Positions 52,620-59,963 of a DNA stretch of 59,963 nucleotides are shown in pieces (the stretch's first letter is position 1; every line of letters starts with the position of its first letter). The notes below the pieces were generated by a model. That model was not told where the DNA came from, ran no database searches, and saw only the letters and a list, made by a program, of their open reading frames with translations. Source of the stretch: Acidobacteriaceae bacterium (GTDB lineage Bacteria; Acidobacteriota; Terriglobia; Bryobacterales; Bryobacteraceae); the NCBI GenBank assembly GCA_903970405.1, contig CAJCIT010000198.1:1-59963 (forward strand), in the 5' to 3' direction. The translations under genes and the position numbers were made by a program.

Positions 52620-52906
52620 ATGGGGGCGACTCCTTTGGAGCTCTTCGTCACCGGTGGAATTGAACCGCGCCGTCGCGGTTGCCATGCGCGACTGCCCGCT
52701 CATAGGTCTCATGCCGATCGATTCCATCCTGGCGAGCGGATCTCTGGAAGACTATTACCTGGCGCACTCGGCGCGGGCCGATCTGTGCCGCCAGTTGGGA
52801 AACACGGAGGCTCGCGCGTCTTGTGAAAGGGCTCTGAGCCTGGCGCGGTCTGAGCCGGCGCAGCGGTTTCTTGGGACAAGGTTGAACGATTTGGCGCCCC
52901 GCCCGC
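52620..52906 (+). pseudogene. C-terminal fragment of an ECF sigma factor (COG4941 type)
   Basis: The frame through 52654 reads VELNRAVAVAMRDCPLIGLM then LEDYYLAHSARADLCRQLGN and ARASCERALSLARSEPAQRF, the TPR-like C-terminal region of large ECF sigma factors. The sigma-2 and sigma-4 domains that bind polymerase and promoter are absent upstream, where the epimerase gene ends. After RLNDLAP the frame runs antisense into the next gene. It is a truncated relic. Confidence 0.75.
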
Positions 52907-52992
52907 CACCTGCGAACAATTTGCAGATCATTAATCCGCCGAGCAAGACCGCCGTGGACTTCGAACCTGAGGAATGGTTGTGCCACGCCAAC

Positions 52993-54657
52993 TCAGTAGA
53001 TGAACAGCACACCGGACTGGACCGAGTTGACGTACTGAAAGGTCGGCGGTTGCGAGCCGAGTTTGTAAGTCGAGTTCAGCGCGATGTGTCCGGATTGATC
53101 GAGCGTGAACTTGATGCCGGCTTCGCCGTAAGGGCGAAAACCGGAGACCGGATCGAGCCGGATGCTCTTGCCGTTCGTCGACTGCCGGGTCACCCACTCG
53201 GTTAGGAACAGGTAGCGCGTGGCCGCGGTCAGGCTGAGCGACATCCGCTTGTATTCGAGGAAGCCGGTCATCCGCGGCCGCAGTCTGGCGATGGAATACG
53301 GCGGCACCATGACGGATTCCGTGCTCTTGGACGCCGTGACCTTCTCGGCGAGAATATCGTGCCCGATCTCCGAGCCGAGGAAAAACTGCAGGCCGGCACC
53401 AAAGCTAGCCATTTGCGCCGAGAACTTCGGCTTGGGATCTTTGAGTTTGTTGTATATGGCCCAGGACCGTTCGGTCCGGGTGGCGGAAAGACCGGTAATG
53501 CTGAAGGCGAAATCGACGTCGCTGACGATGTTGCGCTGGTTGAATTCGCGGTTCGTTTCGAAGGTGAGTGCCGGGGTGAATCGAACGGCCTCCAGCCCGC
53601 GTTCATCGAAGCGAAACAGCCGCGTCAACCCGAGTGAAGCGTTGATCGTATCATTCGCTTTCGTCGTTCCCACCGAACCGGATCCGATGTCCATGTTGAG
53701 CGAAGGCGTCCAGAAGAACCCTTCGAGCACGGGGTGGCCGATCTGCGGGGCGAGCTTGACGTCCGAGATCCAGGCTGGGAGCGAACCCGGCCCGGCCTGG
53801 TGGCTGAATTGGAAATACCACTGAGACGCGTCTTTGGTCTTGGGGACGCCGCCTAGGGAGACGTCGCTCTTGAGCGCAAGTTCCTGCCCGAAAATATCGT
53901 GAATCCCGGTGATTTGAATCGTGACTGACGCCTGCCGCAAGTGGCTCTCAACCAAATCGACCTCGACGGTGCCGTACTCGGCGGGTCCATCCGGCACGGG
54001 CATCGCAGGATACAGGGAGCCTGGCAAACACTGCGGCGCGCTGCGCGGCTCGGTCCAGGTAGTGGATTGGTGAAAGATCTTCTGGTTTAGCAAGCCGAGT
54101 TCGTAGAATGAAGCGGAGTTCCGCTGCACGCCGCAGAGAGCAATGTTCGAGGTGACGCGAAAACGAGCGCCCTGGTAGCGCAGCCGGTAGCTGGGAGCGA
54201 TGGTTCCCGAGGGGGCGGTTGAAATGTCGAGCGAACCGGGGTTAAAAGGACCGTTTTTGATCTGTCCGCCCTGACGGATCGTCGCGACCCCATCCTCGGC
54301 GACGATCAAGCGGTAACTCATCCCGCCTTGCATCGGCGACGTCGCGGGCAAAGTGATTCGCAGCCAAGGCGAATCCTGATTGCCCGGCGGCAAGAAGAGA
54401 CCGACCTGCGCCGGAACCGCGGTTTGGGATGCCTTTCCAGCGCTGTCGACAGCGTAGAGGTTGGCGGTGCTGGTGAACTCCGTGAAAAGATTGTCGCAGT
54501 TCACGTACAGGATCAGGGGAGTCGCGATGCGGTAAAGACTGCCGCTCTTCGCCTGCGCCTGCGTATCGCAAGGCAAAGGCGCGCGCGCCGGGGCCGATTG
54601 AGCCCACGCTACCGCGCCGGCGCAAAACAGGCCGCACACCAAGGTCGCTGGCGTCAT
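52993..54657 (-). CDS. Secreted protein with beta-barrel-like C-terminus, last gene of the C25 operon
   Basis: The 554-residue protein has a signal peptide (LVCGLFCAGAVAWAQSAPAR), N-terminal beta-sandwich-like regions, then alternating strands from about residue 300 on (FTPALTFETNREFNQRNIVS, MTGFLEYKRMSLSLTAATRY, YGEAGIKFTLDQSGHIALNS) with an aromatic last residue (SVQSGVLFIY) as in outer-membrane barrels. Four Cys in the first half may form disulfides. Start overlaps the ACP-like gene by 4 bp (ATGA). No family recognised; outer-membrane location is inferred. Confidence 0.75.
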   Translation of the reverse strand: MTPATLVCGLFCAGAVAWAQSAPARAPLPCDTQAQAKSGSLYRIATPLILYVNCDNLFTEFTSTANLYAVDSAGKASQTAVPAQVGLFLPPGNQDSPWLRITLPATSPMQGGMSYRLIVAEDGVATIRQGGQIKNGPFNPGSLDISTAPSGTIAPSYRLRYQGARFRVTSNIALCGVQRNSASFYELGLLNQKIFHQSTTWTEPRSAPQCLPGSLYPAMPVPDGPAEYGTVEVDLVESHLRQASVTIQITGIHDIFGQELALKSDVSLGGVPKTKDASQWYFQFSHQAGPGSLPAWISDVKLAPQIGHPVLEGFFWTPSLNMDIGSGSVGTTKANDTINASLGLTRLFRFDERGLEAVRFTPALTFETNREFNQRNIVSDVDFAFSITGLSATRTERSWAIYNKLKDPKPKFSAQMASFGAGLQFFLGSEIGHDILAEKVTASKSTESVMVPPYSIARLRPRMTGFLEYKRMSLSLTAATRYLFLTEWVTRQSTNGKSIRLDPVSGFRPYGEAGIKFTLDQSGHIALNSTYKLGSQPPTFQYVNSVQSGVLFIY

Positions 54658-55094
54658 CCGCGGTTCGTTCCTTTGCTGGCGCTCTTCTTCCCGGAACTCT
54701 TGATCGCCGGCCGTTTCTTGGCCACCGTTTTGACGGCCTTCTTTTTGGCCGCGGCCTTCTTCCCTGCTTTATGGGCCGCTTTTTTGGCCGCGAGCTTCTT
54801 GCCGGCGCCTGCGGCCGGGGGACCGGGTTCATTCAACGCATTGACGAGATCCTGCACCGTCTTGATACTTCCGCTGGAACCGAGGTCTTCGGTTCCGATG
54901 GGGTCGGCGTCCGGAAAAGCGTTGTCGATGCGGGTGACGAGGTCCTGAATTCCATCCGGAGCGAAGGGTAGCGTGCTGTGGCTCGACCCCGGCGCGGTTT
55001 GATTCCACCAGTCTTCCAGGCTCTGCGACATCTTCGTCGGGCGTTTTCCGCTCCAAGCTTGTACTACGTCCAATACGTCGCTATCGGTAGGCAT
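54654..55094 (-). CDS. Acyl-carrier-like protein lacking the carrier serine, with histone-like Lys/Ala tail
   Basis: Residues 1-90 have the four-helix look of acyl carrier proteins: VLDVVQAWSGKRP, FAPDGIQDLVTRIDNAFPDA and SIKTVQDLVNALNE. Where ACPs have D-S-L, this has D-G-I (near residue 47), so no phosphopantetheine can be attached. Residues 92-146 are a Lys/Ala/Pro tail (KKLAAKKAAHKAGKKAAAKK) like histone H1 or DNA/RNA-binding tails. It is between the C25-like peptidase gene (30 bp upstream) and the barrel gene (overlap). ACP-like relation is inferred from pattern only. Confidence 0.65.
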   Translation of the reverse strand: MPTDSDVLDVVQAWSGKRPTKMSQSLEDWWNQTAPGSSHSTLPFAPDGIQDLVTRIDNAFPDADPIGTEDLGSSGSIKTVQDLVNALNEPGPPAAGAGKKLAAKKAAHKAGKKAAAKKKAVKTVAKKRPAIKSSGKKSASKGTNRG

Positions 55095-55124
55095 ATTCTT
55101 TCGCTCCGAACTCGAAATGGTCTT

Positions 55125-56690
55125 CTATCTCCCAAAGCCTTTGCGCACGGCGGTCATCTGTCCGGCGGACTCGCGCACCACCAGGGCCACCAGCAGATTC
55201 AGATGCTCCTCCGCAGGTTGCCGCTGGATCATGACATGGACGGCATCCACGTCGGGAACGCGCGCGACCAACGCCTTCGAAGCGGGCGCGGCGCCGGCTG
55301 GCTTGCGGGATTTGAATGTCAGGATGGACGGATTGGACATCCCCATCTGCTTCGCCATTGCATTCAGCTTGCGGAGAACCGCGCCGGTGACGCTGCGCGT
55401 CGGACGGCTAGTCACGGTGGGCCAAGTCCTGGCGAGAGAGAGTCCATTGAGGCGCAGGTCTTTGCGGCGCGCGACTCGGCTGGCCCGGCCCACAGCGGCG
55501 ACACCGGCGGCGCCGCGCGCGCCCAGAAGCTTGGCCGTCGCAAGCGGCGGTGGGGCGGCGACTGGAACTACCGACGGGTCGCCGAGCAGGTTGAACTGTG
55601 CCAGCGTCTTCAGGTCGACCGGTCCAATGGGCGTGGGCGCATCCTGGATGTACTTCTGCCGCGCTTCGAGCAGGGCCCGGCCGAGCGAGGCGCCGCTGAA
55701 AGCGTTGATCAGGAAATTCCGACAGAGAAGGTCGGCCCAATCGTTGGAATCGCTGGGCCCATAAGCGATGGTGGTGCTGCCGAGGTATCCATATGCCTGA
55801 TTGGCAAGGTAGGTGTTGGCTATGCCGGGCTGCGGCGGCTGGAGTTTCGAGGGCTCGTAGAGTTCGGCGCCGTAGCAGCACTCCATGGCCGCCACCACGC
55901 CCTCTGAGAGCTTGCCTGTGAGTTGGGACGCGTCGTAAGAGATGGGAAAGTTGTTCCCCTTTTGCCCATAGAAATGTGGATCGGTATCGGCGCCGTGGCA
56001 GTTGATGAAGTGGGCGCGCCGGGCGAGCAGCGACGTGCTCCAGGGCGGTAGCGAAGGCGGTGCGACCTTCTCATCCGCGCTATTGCCGAAGATCGCTTCG
56101 AGACTTAGGGCGGTGGACTTCTTCCAAACCGACGCCGAGATTCCGAGATACTTCGCGTAAGCAGATCTGGGGCGGGACTGATACGAGGCAGCCGTGGCCA
56201 GGAGTGCGGTCAGATAGCCAGGATCGCTCGCGCCGGCGATATCGGGCAGGCGGCCCACGACCCTCGTGGGGCCAGTGAAATCCTCGATCTTCGCGCTGTA
56301 GCCGGATTCGCAAGCGTAAGGCAGGTCGCTGGGGACGCTCTTATCGGAGTCGTCATCGGGCTTGTTCGGGTTGTAGAGCGGATTCACCAGGGGCACATGG
56401 GGGATGACGTCGATGGCGCCGAGAAGCACGATGTAGTCTGGCGCCAACGCCTTGTAGACGGCGTCGATTGCCTGTTTGTTCTGGTTGGCGTCGTTGGCAT
56501 TGGTAACTGCCGCCCCTTTGAGCTTCTCCATCGCGCCGGAGTCGTCCAACTCGATGTACTGCGTGTTGAGGCCGCGCTTCTTATCCGCCACGATCAGGGC
56601 GTTGACGGCGGCGGAGATGGCTTTCACGCCAGCCGGCTTGTATTTAGTAAGAAGGGCGGATCCGTTGGATAGGATGACTTTATCGGACAT
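55125..56690 (-). CDS. Caspase-fold C25/gingipain-like cysteine peptidase without signal peptide
   Basis: The 521-residue protein shows the C25 layout: PDYIVLLGAIDVIPHVPLVN, VPSDLPYACES, VVGRLPDIAGASDPGYLTAL, catalytic His232 in HFINCHGADTDPHFYG, catalytic Cys271 or 272 in VAAMECCYGAEL, AYGPSDSNDWADLL and the closing FNLLGDPSVVP. Gingipains are secreted, but this one has no signal peptide, so it should act in the cytoplasm or on the inner membrane. Residues 390-521 are a basic, Ala-rich extension. It follows the 3-TM gene by 12 bp. Confidence 0.85.
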   Translation of the reverse strand: MSDKVILSNGSALLTKYKPAGVKAISAAVNALIVADKKRGLNTQYIELDDSGAMEKLKGAAVTNANDANQNKQAIDAVYKALAPDYIVLLGAIDVIPHVPLVNPLYNPNKPDDDSDKSVPSDLPYACESGYSAKIEDFTGPTRVVGRLPDIAGASDPGYLTALLATAASYQSRPRSAYAKYLGISASVWKKSTALSLEAIFGNSADEKVAPPSLPPWSTSLLARRAHFINCHGADTDPHFYGQKGNNFPISYDASQLTGKLSEGVVAAMECCYGAELYEPSKLQPPQPGIANTYLANQAYGYLGSTTIAYGPSDSNDWADLLCRNFLINAFSGASLGRALLEARQKYIQDAPTPIGPVDLKTLAQFNLLGDPSVVPVAAPPPLATAKLLGARGAAGVAAVGRASRVARRKDLRLNGLSLARTWPTVTSRPTRSVTGAVLRKLNAMAKQMGMSNPSILTFKSRKPAGAAPASKALVARVPDVDAVHVMIQRQPAEEHLNLLVALVVRESAGQMTAVRKGFGR

Positions 56691-56702
56691 AGGTTAGTTG
56701 AC

Positions 56703-58352
56703 TCACCCAAATAGGCTGGAGCGGACGGAGAGCGGCGTAAGTTGCTGGCCAGCGATGGGGAGGCCGAATCCCCATAACAGGCAGTAGATGTAATCCTGGG
56801 GGACGCCGAAACCAGGCTTGGAGGTTATTAGCGTCAGGACCCCGCTGGCGACCGTGATCCCCACCAGAACGGCATTCAGCCAACGCCGGCGGCGGGCCAG
56901 GTCCTTCCTCAGTTCATGTTCCGACTCGGCGGCTGAAGGACTGTTCGGCCCGCCGGACCTGGCGACAGCGGGCAGGCTCTTGGATGCGGCGGCGAGTGCC
57001 GCGAGCGGGGCGAGCGCCTTTTCGACGGCGGTTTTGACGTCGGCGATCACCGCCGAATCAGCGGTATCGCTGAGGGCGTCGATGGTATCGAGGGCCTGAA
57101 AATGGGCTTGATCGAGCGGACCAGCGGCGCTGGCGAGGCCATCGACGATTGCCGACAGATTCGCGATCTCGGCGTCGACCCCGGTCAGGAACTTCTGGAA
57201 GCCGGTGGAATCGACGGTAGAGGACAGCGGACTCGATTCGGCGGGGGACAGGAAGTTGAACTTGTCGAGTTCGTCCGCGGTCAGGGAACGGAGGATGTCG
57301 TCGAGCGCCTTTTGGGTATTGACGCAGTGAGGGCGGACGTCGGGGGCAAGTTCGGCGATCCGGGTAAGGAGCCGGGCCGCGTCTCGACGGCGGAATGCCG
57401 CCTGCAGCAGCTCCTGATCGCGGTTGGCTCGCGTCCGCATCATGGGCAGGACCACGGCCGCCACCACCACGCCCGCACAGATGAGCGCAAAGCCGGCCAG
57501 CTTGTACCAGAAGCAGCTCACTTGAATATCGAGGGGGATCGCCAGAGGATCGGGCCGGCCGGCGGCGGCAAGATAGATGTTGCCGTGATATACGCCGGCG
57601 CGGGAGGTGTCGGTGACACAGAGCGACAGCGGGTTCACTGTATTGGCGTCCAATTGAAATGCTGAACCAGAGCCGTCGGTACTCCCAGTTTGCGATCCGC
57701 CCTTCGAGCACTCGCCTTTGCAGACGTGTAGTTTCGAATTGACCAGCGGCATATGACCGGCATCCTCGAGCAAGTTACTATGCACCAGCCGAACTCCGGT
57801 GAGCGGGCCTCCGGTTACAGCGACGCCGATCGACGCGCACTTCTCCCCTACTCCGAATCCGGTCAGTACCAGTGGGTCGGGCGGAGCCAGCGCGGTCCAA
57901 CTAGTGCTGGAAGGCGGCGAATTGCCGGCGGCGGGGTTGTTCCCGCCGGAAATCGAATACTGGAACGTCTGCCTGTCATCTCCTAGGGCGAACGTCGCTT
58001 CGCGGGGCTTGCCCTCTTCCGCCGCCGTAAAGGCGGAGACGGAGGCGGTAAAGCGGAAACTACGCGAGTCGCCTGCCGCGCTGGGGGCTCCCGGCTGCAA
58101 AGTCCATTCGACCTTCGCTGTCATGGTCAGGGCGTTACCCGAATCGGCGATGGTTGGAGCGGCCCCGGCCGCCGCCCGGCTTCCTCGTACCGATATCGCA
58201 AAATCGAGCGGAACCTTCCCCGCTTTTCCGCTAAGATACAAGATTTTGGGATACTCCAGCGTCAAAGTGGCCCCGAGGAGCGGGAGCGCCAGGACCAAAA
58301 CCAAGAGGCCCAGGCAGCAAGGCGATGCACAATAGCTGAGGAAACTACGCAC
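56703..58352 (-). CDS. Three-TM envelope protein, first gene of the C25-like operon
   Basis: The 549-residue protein has a signal or anchor segment (LGLLVLVLALPLLGATLTLE), an extracytoplasmic beta-rich region of about 250 residues with six or more Cys (KLHVCKGECSKGG), TM at 281-304 (FWYKLAGFALICAGVVVAAV), a cytosolic helical region at about 306-490 (LLQAAFRRRDAARLLTRIAE, ELDKFNFLSP) and two last TM segments (WLNAVLVGITVASGVLTLIT; YIYCLLWGFGLPIAG). The shape suggests a sensor whose inner part may contact the peptidase made from the next gene. Unrecognised. Confidence 0.75.
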   Translation of the reverse strand: MRSFLSYCASPCCLGLLVLVLALPLLGATLTLEYPKILYLSGKAGKVPLDFAISVRGSRAAAGAAPTIADSGNALTMTAKVEWTLQPGAPSAAGDSRSFRFTASVSAFTAAEEGKPREATFALGDDRQTFQYSISGGNNPAAGNSPPSSTSWTALAPPDPLVLTGFGVGEKCASIGVAVTGGPLTGVRLVHSNLLEDAGHMPLVNSKLHVCKGECSKGGSQTGSTDGSGSAFQLDANTVNPLSLCVTDTSRAGVYHGNIYLAAAGRPDPLAIPLDIQVSCFWYKLAGFALICAGVVVAAVVLPMMRTRANRDQELLQAAFRRRDAARLLTRIAELAPDVRPHCVNTQKALDDILRSLTADELDKFNFLSPAESSPLSSTVDSTGFQKFLTGVDAEIANLSAIVDGLASAAGPLDQAHFQALDTIDALSDTADSAVIADVKTAVEKALAPLAALAAASKSLPAVARSGGPNSPSAAESEHELRKDLARRRRWLNAVLVGITVASGVLTLITSKPGFGVPQDYIYCLLWGFGLPIAGQQLTPLSVRSSLFG

Positions 58353-58502
58353 GGATATGGTCTCAATCGCGGCCCGGCGAAACAGGCGACCCCGAGATCC
58401 TACTGCTTCTTCAAACGGAAATCAAATGAAATATGAGAAATGTGAGAATTCAGATTGAAACGGTGCTGGCCGTATCAACCGGGCGAATCGCGGGCGGCTA
58501 AT

Positions 58503-58745
58503 CTATTCGGGGCTTTGCTTCCAATCGGAGAGAAGGAACTGTCCCCGCGCGGCGTCTAACTCGCCGACCGCCGTGATGGAAGTACCGACCAAGCAATCTA
58601 GACGCGGGTCTCGGAACGGGTTGCCGCCCGGGATGCGTAGCTTGAAACTACCGCCTTCCGCCGTGGACAAGTAGATAGCATCATGCTCGGACTTCGACCC
58701 CGCGCCAAAGCGCTTTCTTACGACCTGTCCTGTCAACCGCATCAT
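58503..58745 (-). CDS. Small OB-fold-like protein (80 aa)
   Basis: The protein starts MMRLTGQVVRKRFGAGSKSE and continues AIYLSTAEGGSFKLRIPGGN, PFRDPRLDCLVGTSITAVGE, ending QFLLSDWKQSPE. Five beta-strand-like segments and Gly turns suggest a small OB-like barrel. It is 150 bp upstream of the 3-TM gene on the same strand and may belong to the same module. I believe similar short proteins exist in other bacteria but know no named family. Confidence 0.65.
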   Translation of the reverse strand: MMRLTGQVVRKRFGAGSKSEHDAIYLSTAEGGSFKLRIPGGNPFRDPRLDCLVGTSITAVGELDAARGQFLLSDWKQSPE

Positions 58746-58943
58746 CCGAACCTCTTTCCCGATCGTAGCGCGTTCAAAGAGACGGCGTTCTGATTAACAC
58801 GAAGCGAAGCGCCCGAGTTATCGATTCGACAGTTTCTCGAATTCCTTGATTCTGGCTGTCCGCTTAGAGGCCTCGGCCAAGCAGTAACTGGCGTTGGCAG
58901 CCGGCCCGGCGGCGGTCCGGCCATGCTGCCCACGGCGCCCACG

Positions 58944-59190
58944 TCATCTCTTTAGCAGCCTAAACGCATGCGTCCATTCATTCCGCAGAAACCCAGGAAT
59001 GCACCAAAGCATAGATAGGGGCTCAATAGCGCGCGCCGACTCCGCGCCTCCCATATCCGCGGTTTCCCACCCAAACTCATCCAAGATCTTGCTTGCAACT
59101 TCCTTTGCCGCTTGGTTGTTACCGCAGATGAACACCGTCGGGCCAAGACGTGGTAAGACATTGGAGCTATACGGACGCGCCAATGCCAAC
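58944..59190 (-). pseudogene. C-terminal fragment of an F420-dependent NADP reductase-like gene
   Basis: The fragment reads GPTVFICGNNQAAKEVASKI, LDEFGWETADMGGAESARAI and EPLSMLWCIPGFLRNEWTHA, the C-terminal third of NAD(P)-binding F420 reductase-like proteins (family length about 200 residues). The Rossmann N-terminal part is missing; upstream DNA is repeat-rich. It is a truncated, presumably dead copy. Confidence 0.7.
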
Positions 59191-59782
59191 CGAGCCGGGA
59201 ACGTGTGGAATTCGACTGCGGAACGGGCACAGTGTCAGGAAGCGATTGCGGCGACGAGGTACTGCGCGTTCACCCGCTTGCTAACGCGCGCGGTTGCTCA
59301 GAAAACACTGGCGGTGAGAGCACGGGAGTTAGGCGCCGCCAAGAGGCCGTCTCGGCTGTGCCTGGTTACTGTTGAAACCAAACAACAGCCGACACGAATG
59401 TCGGCTCAGCAGGCTGAAGGCCCGCCCAGGGGCGAGGCTGTAGTCGGAACGAGTTTTCATCGTTTGGGGGTGAACGCTCCGGCGCCTCATGCCGAGATCA
59501 GAAGGGACGAGTGGAAGCCGACGTGCCAGGCACAACCGGTCGCTCCCTGAGGGCGCGTGAAAAATCCTGGAGACAAACGGACGCACCCGCGCCTACTGAC
59601 CCGCGACCGTCAGGGAGCGACCGGTTGGCAGGACTGGAACACCGCAGTCGCTCCCTGACGGTCGCGGCTCTGAAGCGCCGGAGACTTCTCAGGAACTGGA
59701 TAACGGCGCTTATCGGGGAGATGAAAGGTATACCACCGGATCTCGCCCCGAGTCAATTCCGCCGACGCGTCCCTGCCGGGAT
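59191..59782. repeat. 592-bp repeat-rich gap with R4, R2 and three R1 copies
   Basis: R4 (reversed) is at 59268-59299, R2 with the perfect hairpin AGCCGACACGAATGTCGGCT at 59363-59430, a truncated R1 (reversed) at 59534-59556, a full R1 at 59593-59628 and a reversed R1 at 59645-59670. The last two are head-to-head, 16 bp apart, and would form a hairpin with stems over 20 bp long. No gene is supported in this stretch. Confidence 0.75.
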
Positions 59783-59963
59783 ATGATTTGCAACATGAAC
59801 GCGAAGATCCTCCGGCTGCTTCCCCTTCTGCTCGTCTGGCTGCTCTTTGTGGGGTTGGCCCCGGGTCAAACCGGCGCCGCGCCCGCCGCCCAACCCATAG
59901 GTCTTCCGGTCGATATCAGCCTCGACGGGGACCACATCACGGTCGCGATCGATGGCCGGCCGT
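59783..59963 (+). CDS. Start of a secreted protein (3' end outside window)
   Basis: ATG 59783 or, four codons later, ATG 59795 opens a frame running to the window edge: MNAKILRLLPLLLVWLLFVG then LAPGQTGAAPAAQPIGLPVD and ISLDGDHITVAIDGRP. The first 25 residues are a clear signal peptide. The following short strands give no family. Only about 56-60 residues are visible. Confidence 0.7.
   Translation, partial: MICNMNAKILRLLPLLLVWLLFVGLAPGQTGAAPAAQPIGLPVDISLDGDHITVAIDGRP

Noticed and set aside
52640-52700. tRNA T-arm-like sequence on the minus strand (GGTTCAATTCC)
   Set aside because: The flanking bases cannot form a T-stem, and the DNA codes for the sigma-factor fragment motif VELNRA.
52907-53205. 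Extension of the sigma-factor frame past 52906
   Set aside because: This part is antisense to the 3' end of the barrel-like gene and has no sigma-factor similarity.
1-59963. CRISPR arrays, rRNA, tRNA, complete IS elements or phage modules
   Set aside because: No regularly spaced repeats, no cloverleaf-compatible sequences and no intact transposase were seen by eye; small RNAs could be missed.

Overview
The window is a GC-rich bacterial chromosome segment. It has long secreted and outer-membrane-type proteins, a PEP-CTERM-type protein, a BACON-like C-terminus, many metallopeptidases, few long operons and abundant short intergenic repeats. This mix fits an Acidobacteriota of the Solibacter/Bryobacter kind. 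That placement is inferred from protein style and gene content; there is no rRNA, tRNA or CRISPR array here to confirm it.

Layout. 1-3.3 kb: end of a BACON-like protein, a secreted acetamidase/formamidase-type protein, an orphan sugar-binding lipoprotein and a class D-like sortase. 3.4-7.7 kb: an LPXTG-type sortase substrate beside the sortase, a CLC chloride channel, a NADAR-domain protein with a signal peptide, and threonine ammonia-lyase. 7.8-16.3 kb: M28 and M17 peptidases, glgC, an acetylornithine-type aminotransferase, a secreted sorbosone-dehydrogenase-like propeller and a PhzF-family protein. 16.4-19.4 kb: a degraded island holding a frameshifted serine recombinase whose 3' end is duplicated, an intact XRE regulator, a two-TM protein with a small neighbour, and broken ParA and antitoxin genes. 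19.4-23.3 kb: cobalamin-dependent methionine synthase. 24.1-28.9 kb: the conserved rpmH-rnpA-yidD-yidC-jag-mnmE cluster with a near-consensus promoter.

29.0-35.8 kb: a tight four-gene operon (two DUF1989 proteins, a biotin carboxylase of the urea/guanidine carboxylase family, allophanate hydrolase). It can turn guanidine or urea into allophanate and then ammonia plus CO2. 36.1-37.6 kb: a PIN toxin overlapping an unusually large putative antitoxin. 37.8-46.7 kb: a secreted TIM-barrel-like protein, an M16 peptidase pair (one with and one without the zinc motif), a PEP-CTERM-like protein, a permuted NlpC/P60-like protein, a NodB deacetylase and an ATP-grasp enzyme. 46.8-52.6 kb: a b-type cytochrome with a Tat-exported molybdopterin oxidoreductase, a DUF72 protein, a GT-C glycosyltransferase, a small membrane protein, an SRPBCC protein and a TIGR01777 epimerase.

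The most intriguing locus is 52,993-58,352 (minus strand). It is a compact four-gene operon: a three-TM envelope protein, a C25/gingipain-like caspase-fold peptidase with no signal peptide, a small acyl-carrier-like protein lacking the prosthetic-group serine and ending in a histone-like Lys/Ala tail, and a secreted protein with a beta-barrel-like C-terminus. A small OB-like protein gene lies upstream. I do not recognise this set as a described system.

Intergenic DNA carries at least four families of short dispersed repeats (called R1-R4 here). Several have strong hairpins, and one pair of hairpins shows compensatory stem changes. They cluster at 2.4, 9.3, 12.2-12.5 and 59.2-59.7 kb, and one sits inside the jag-mnmE gap.
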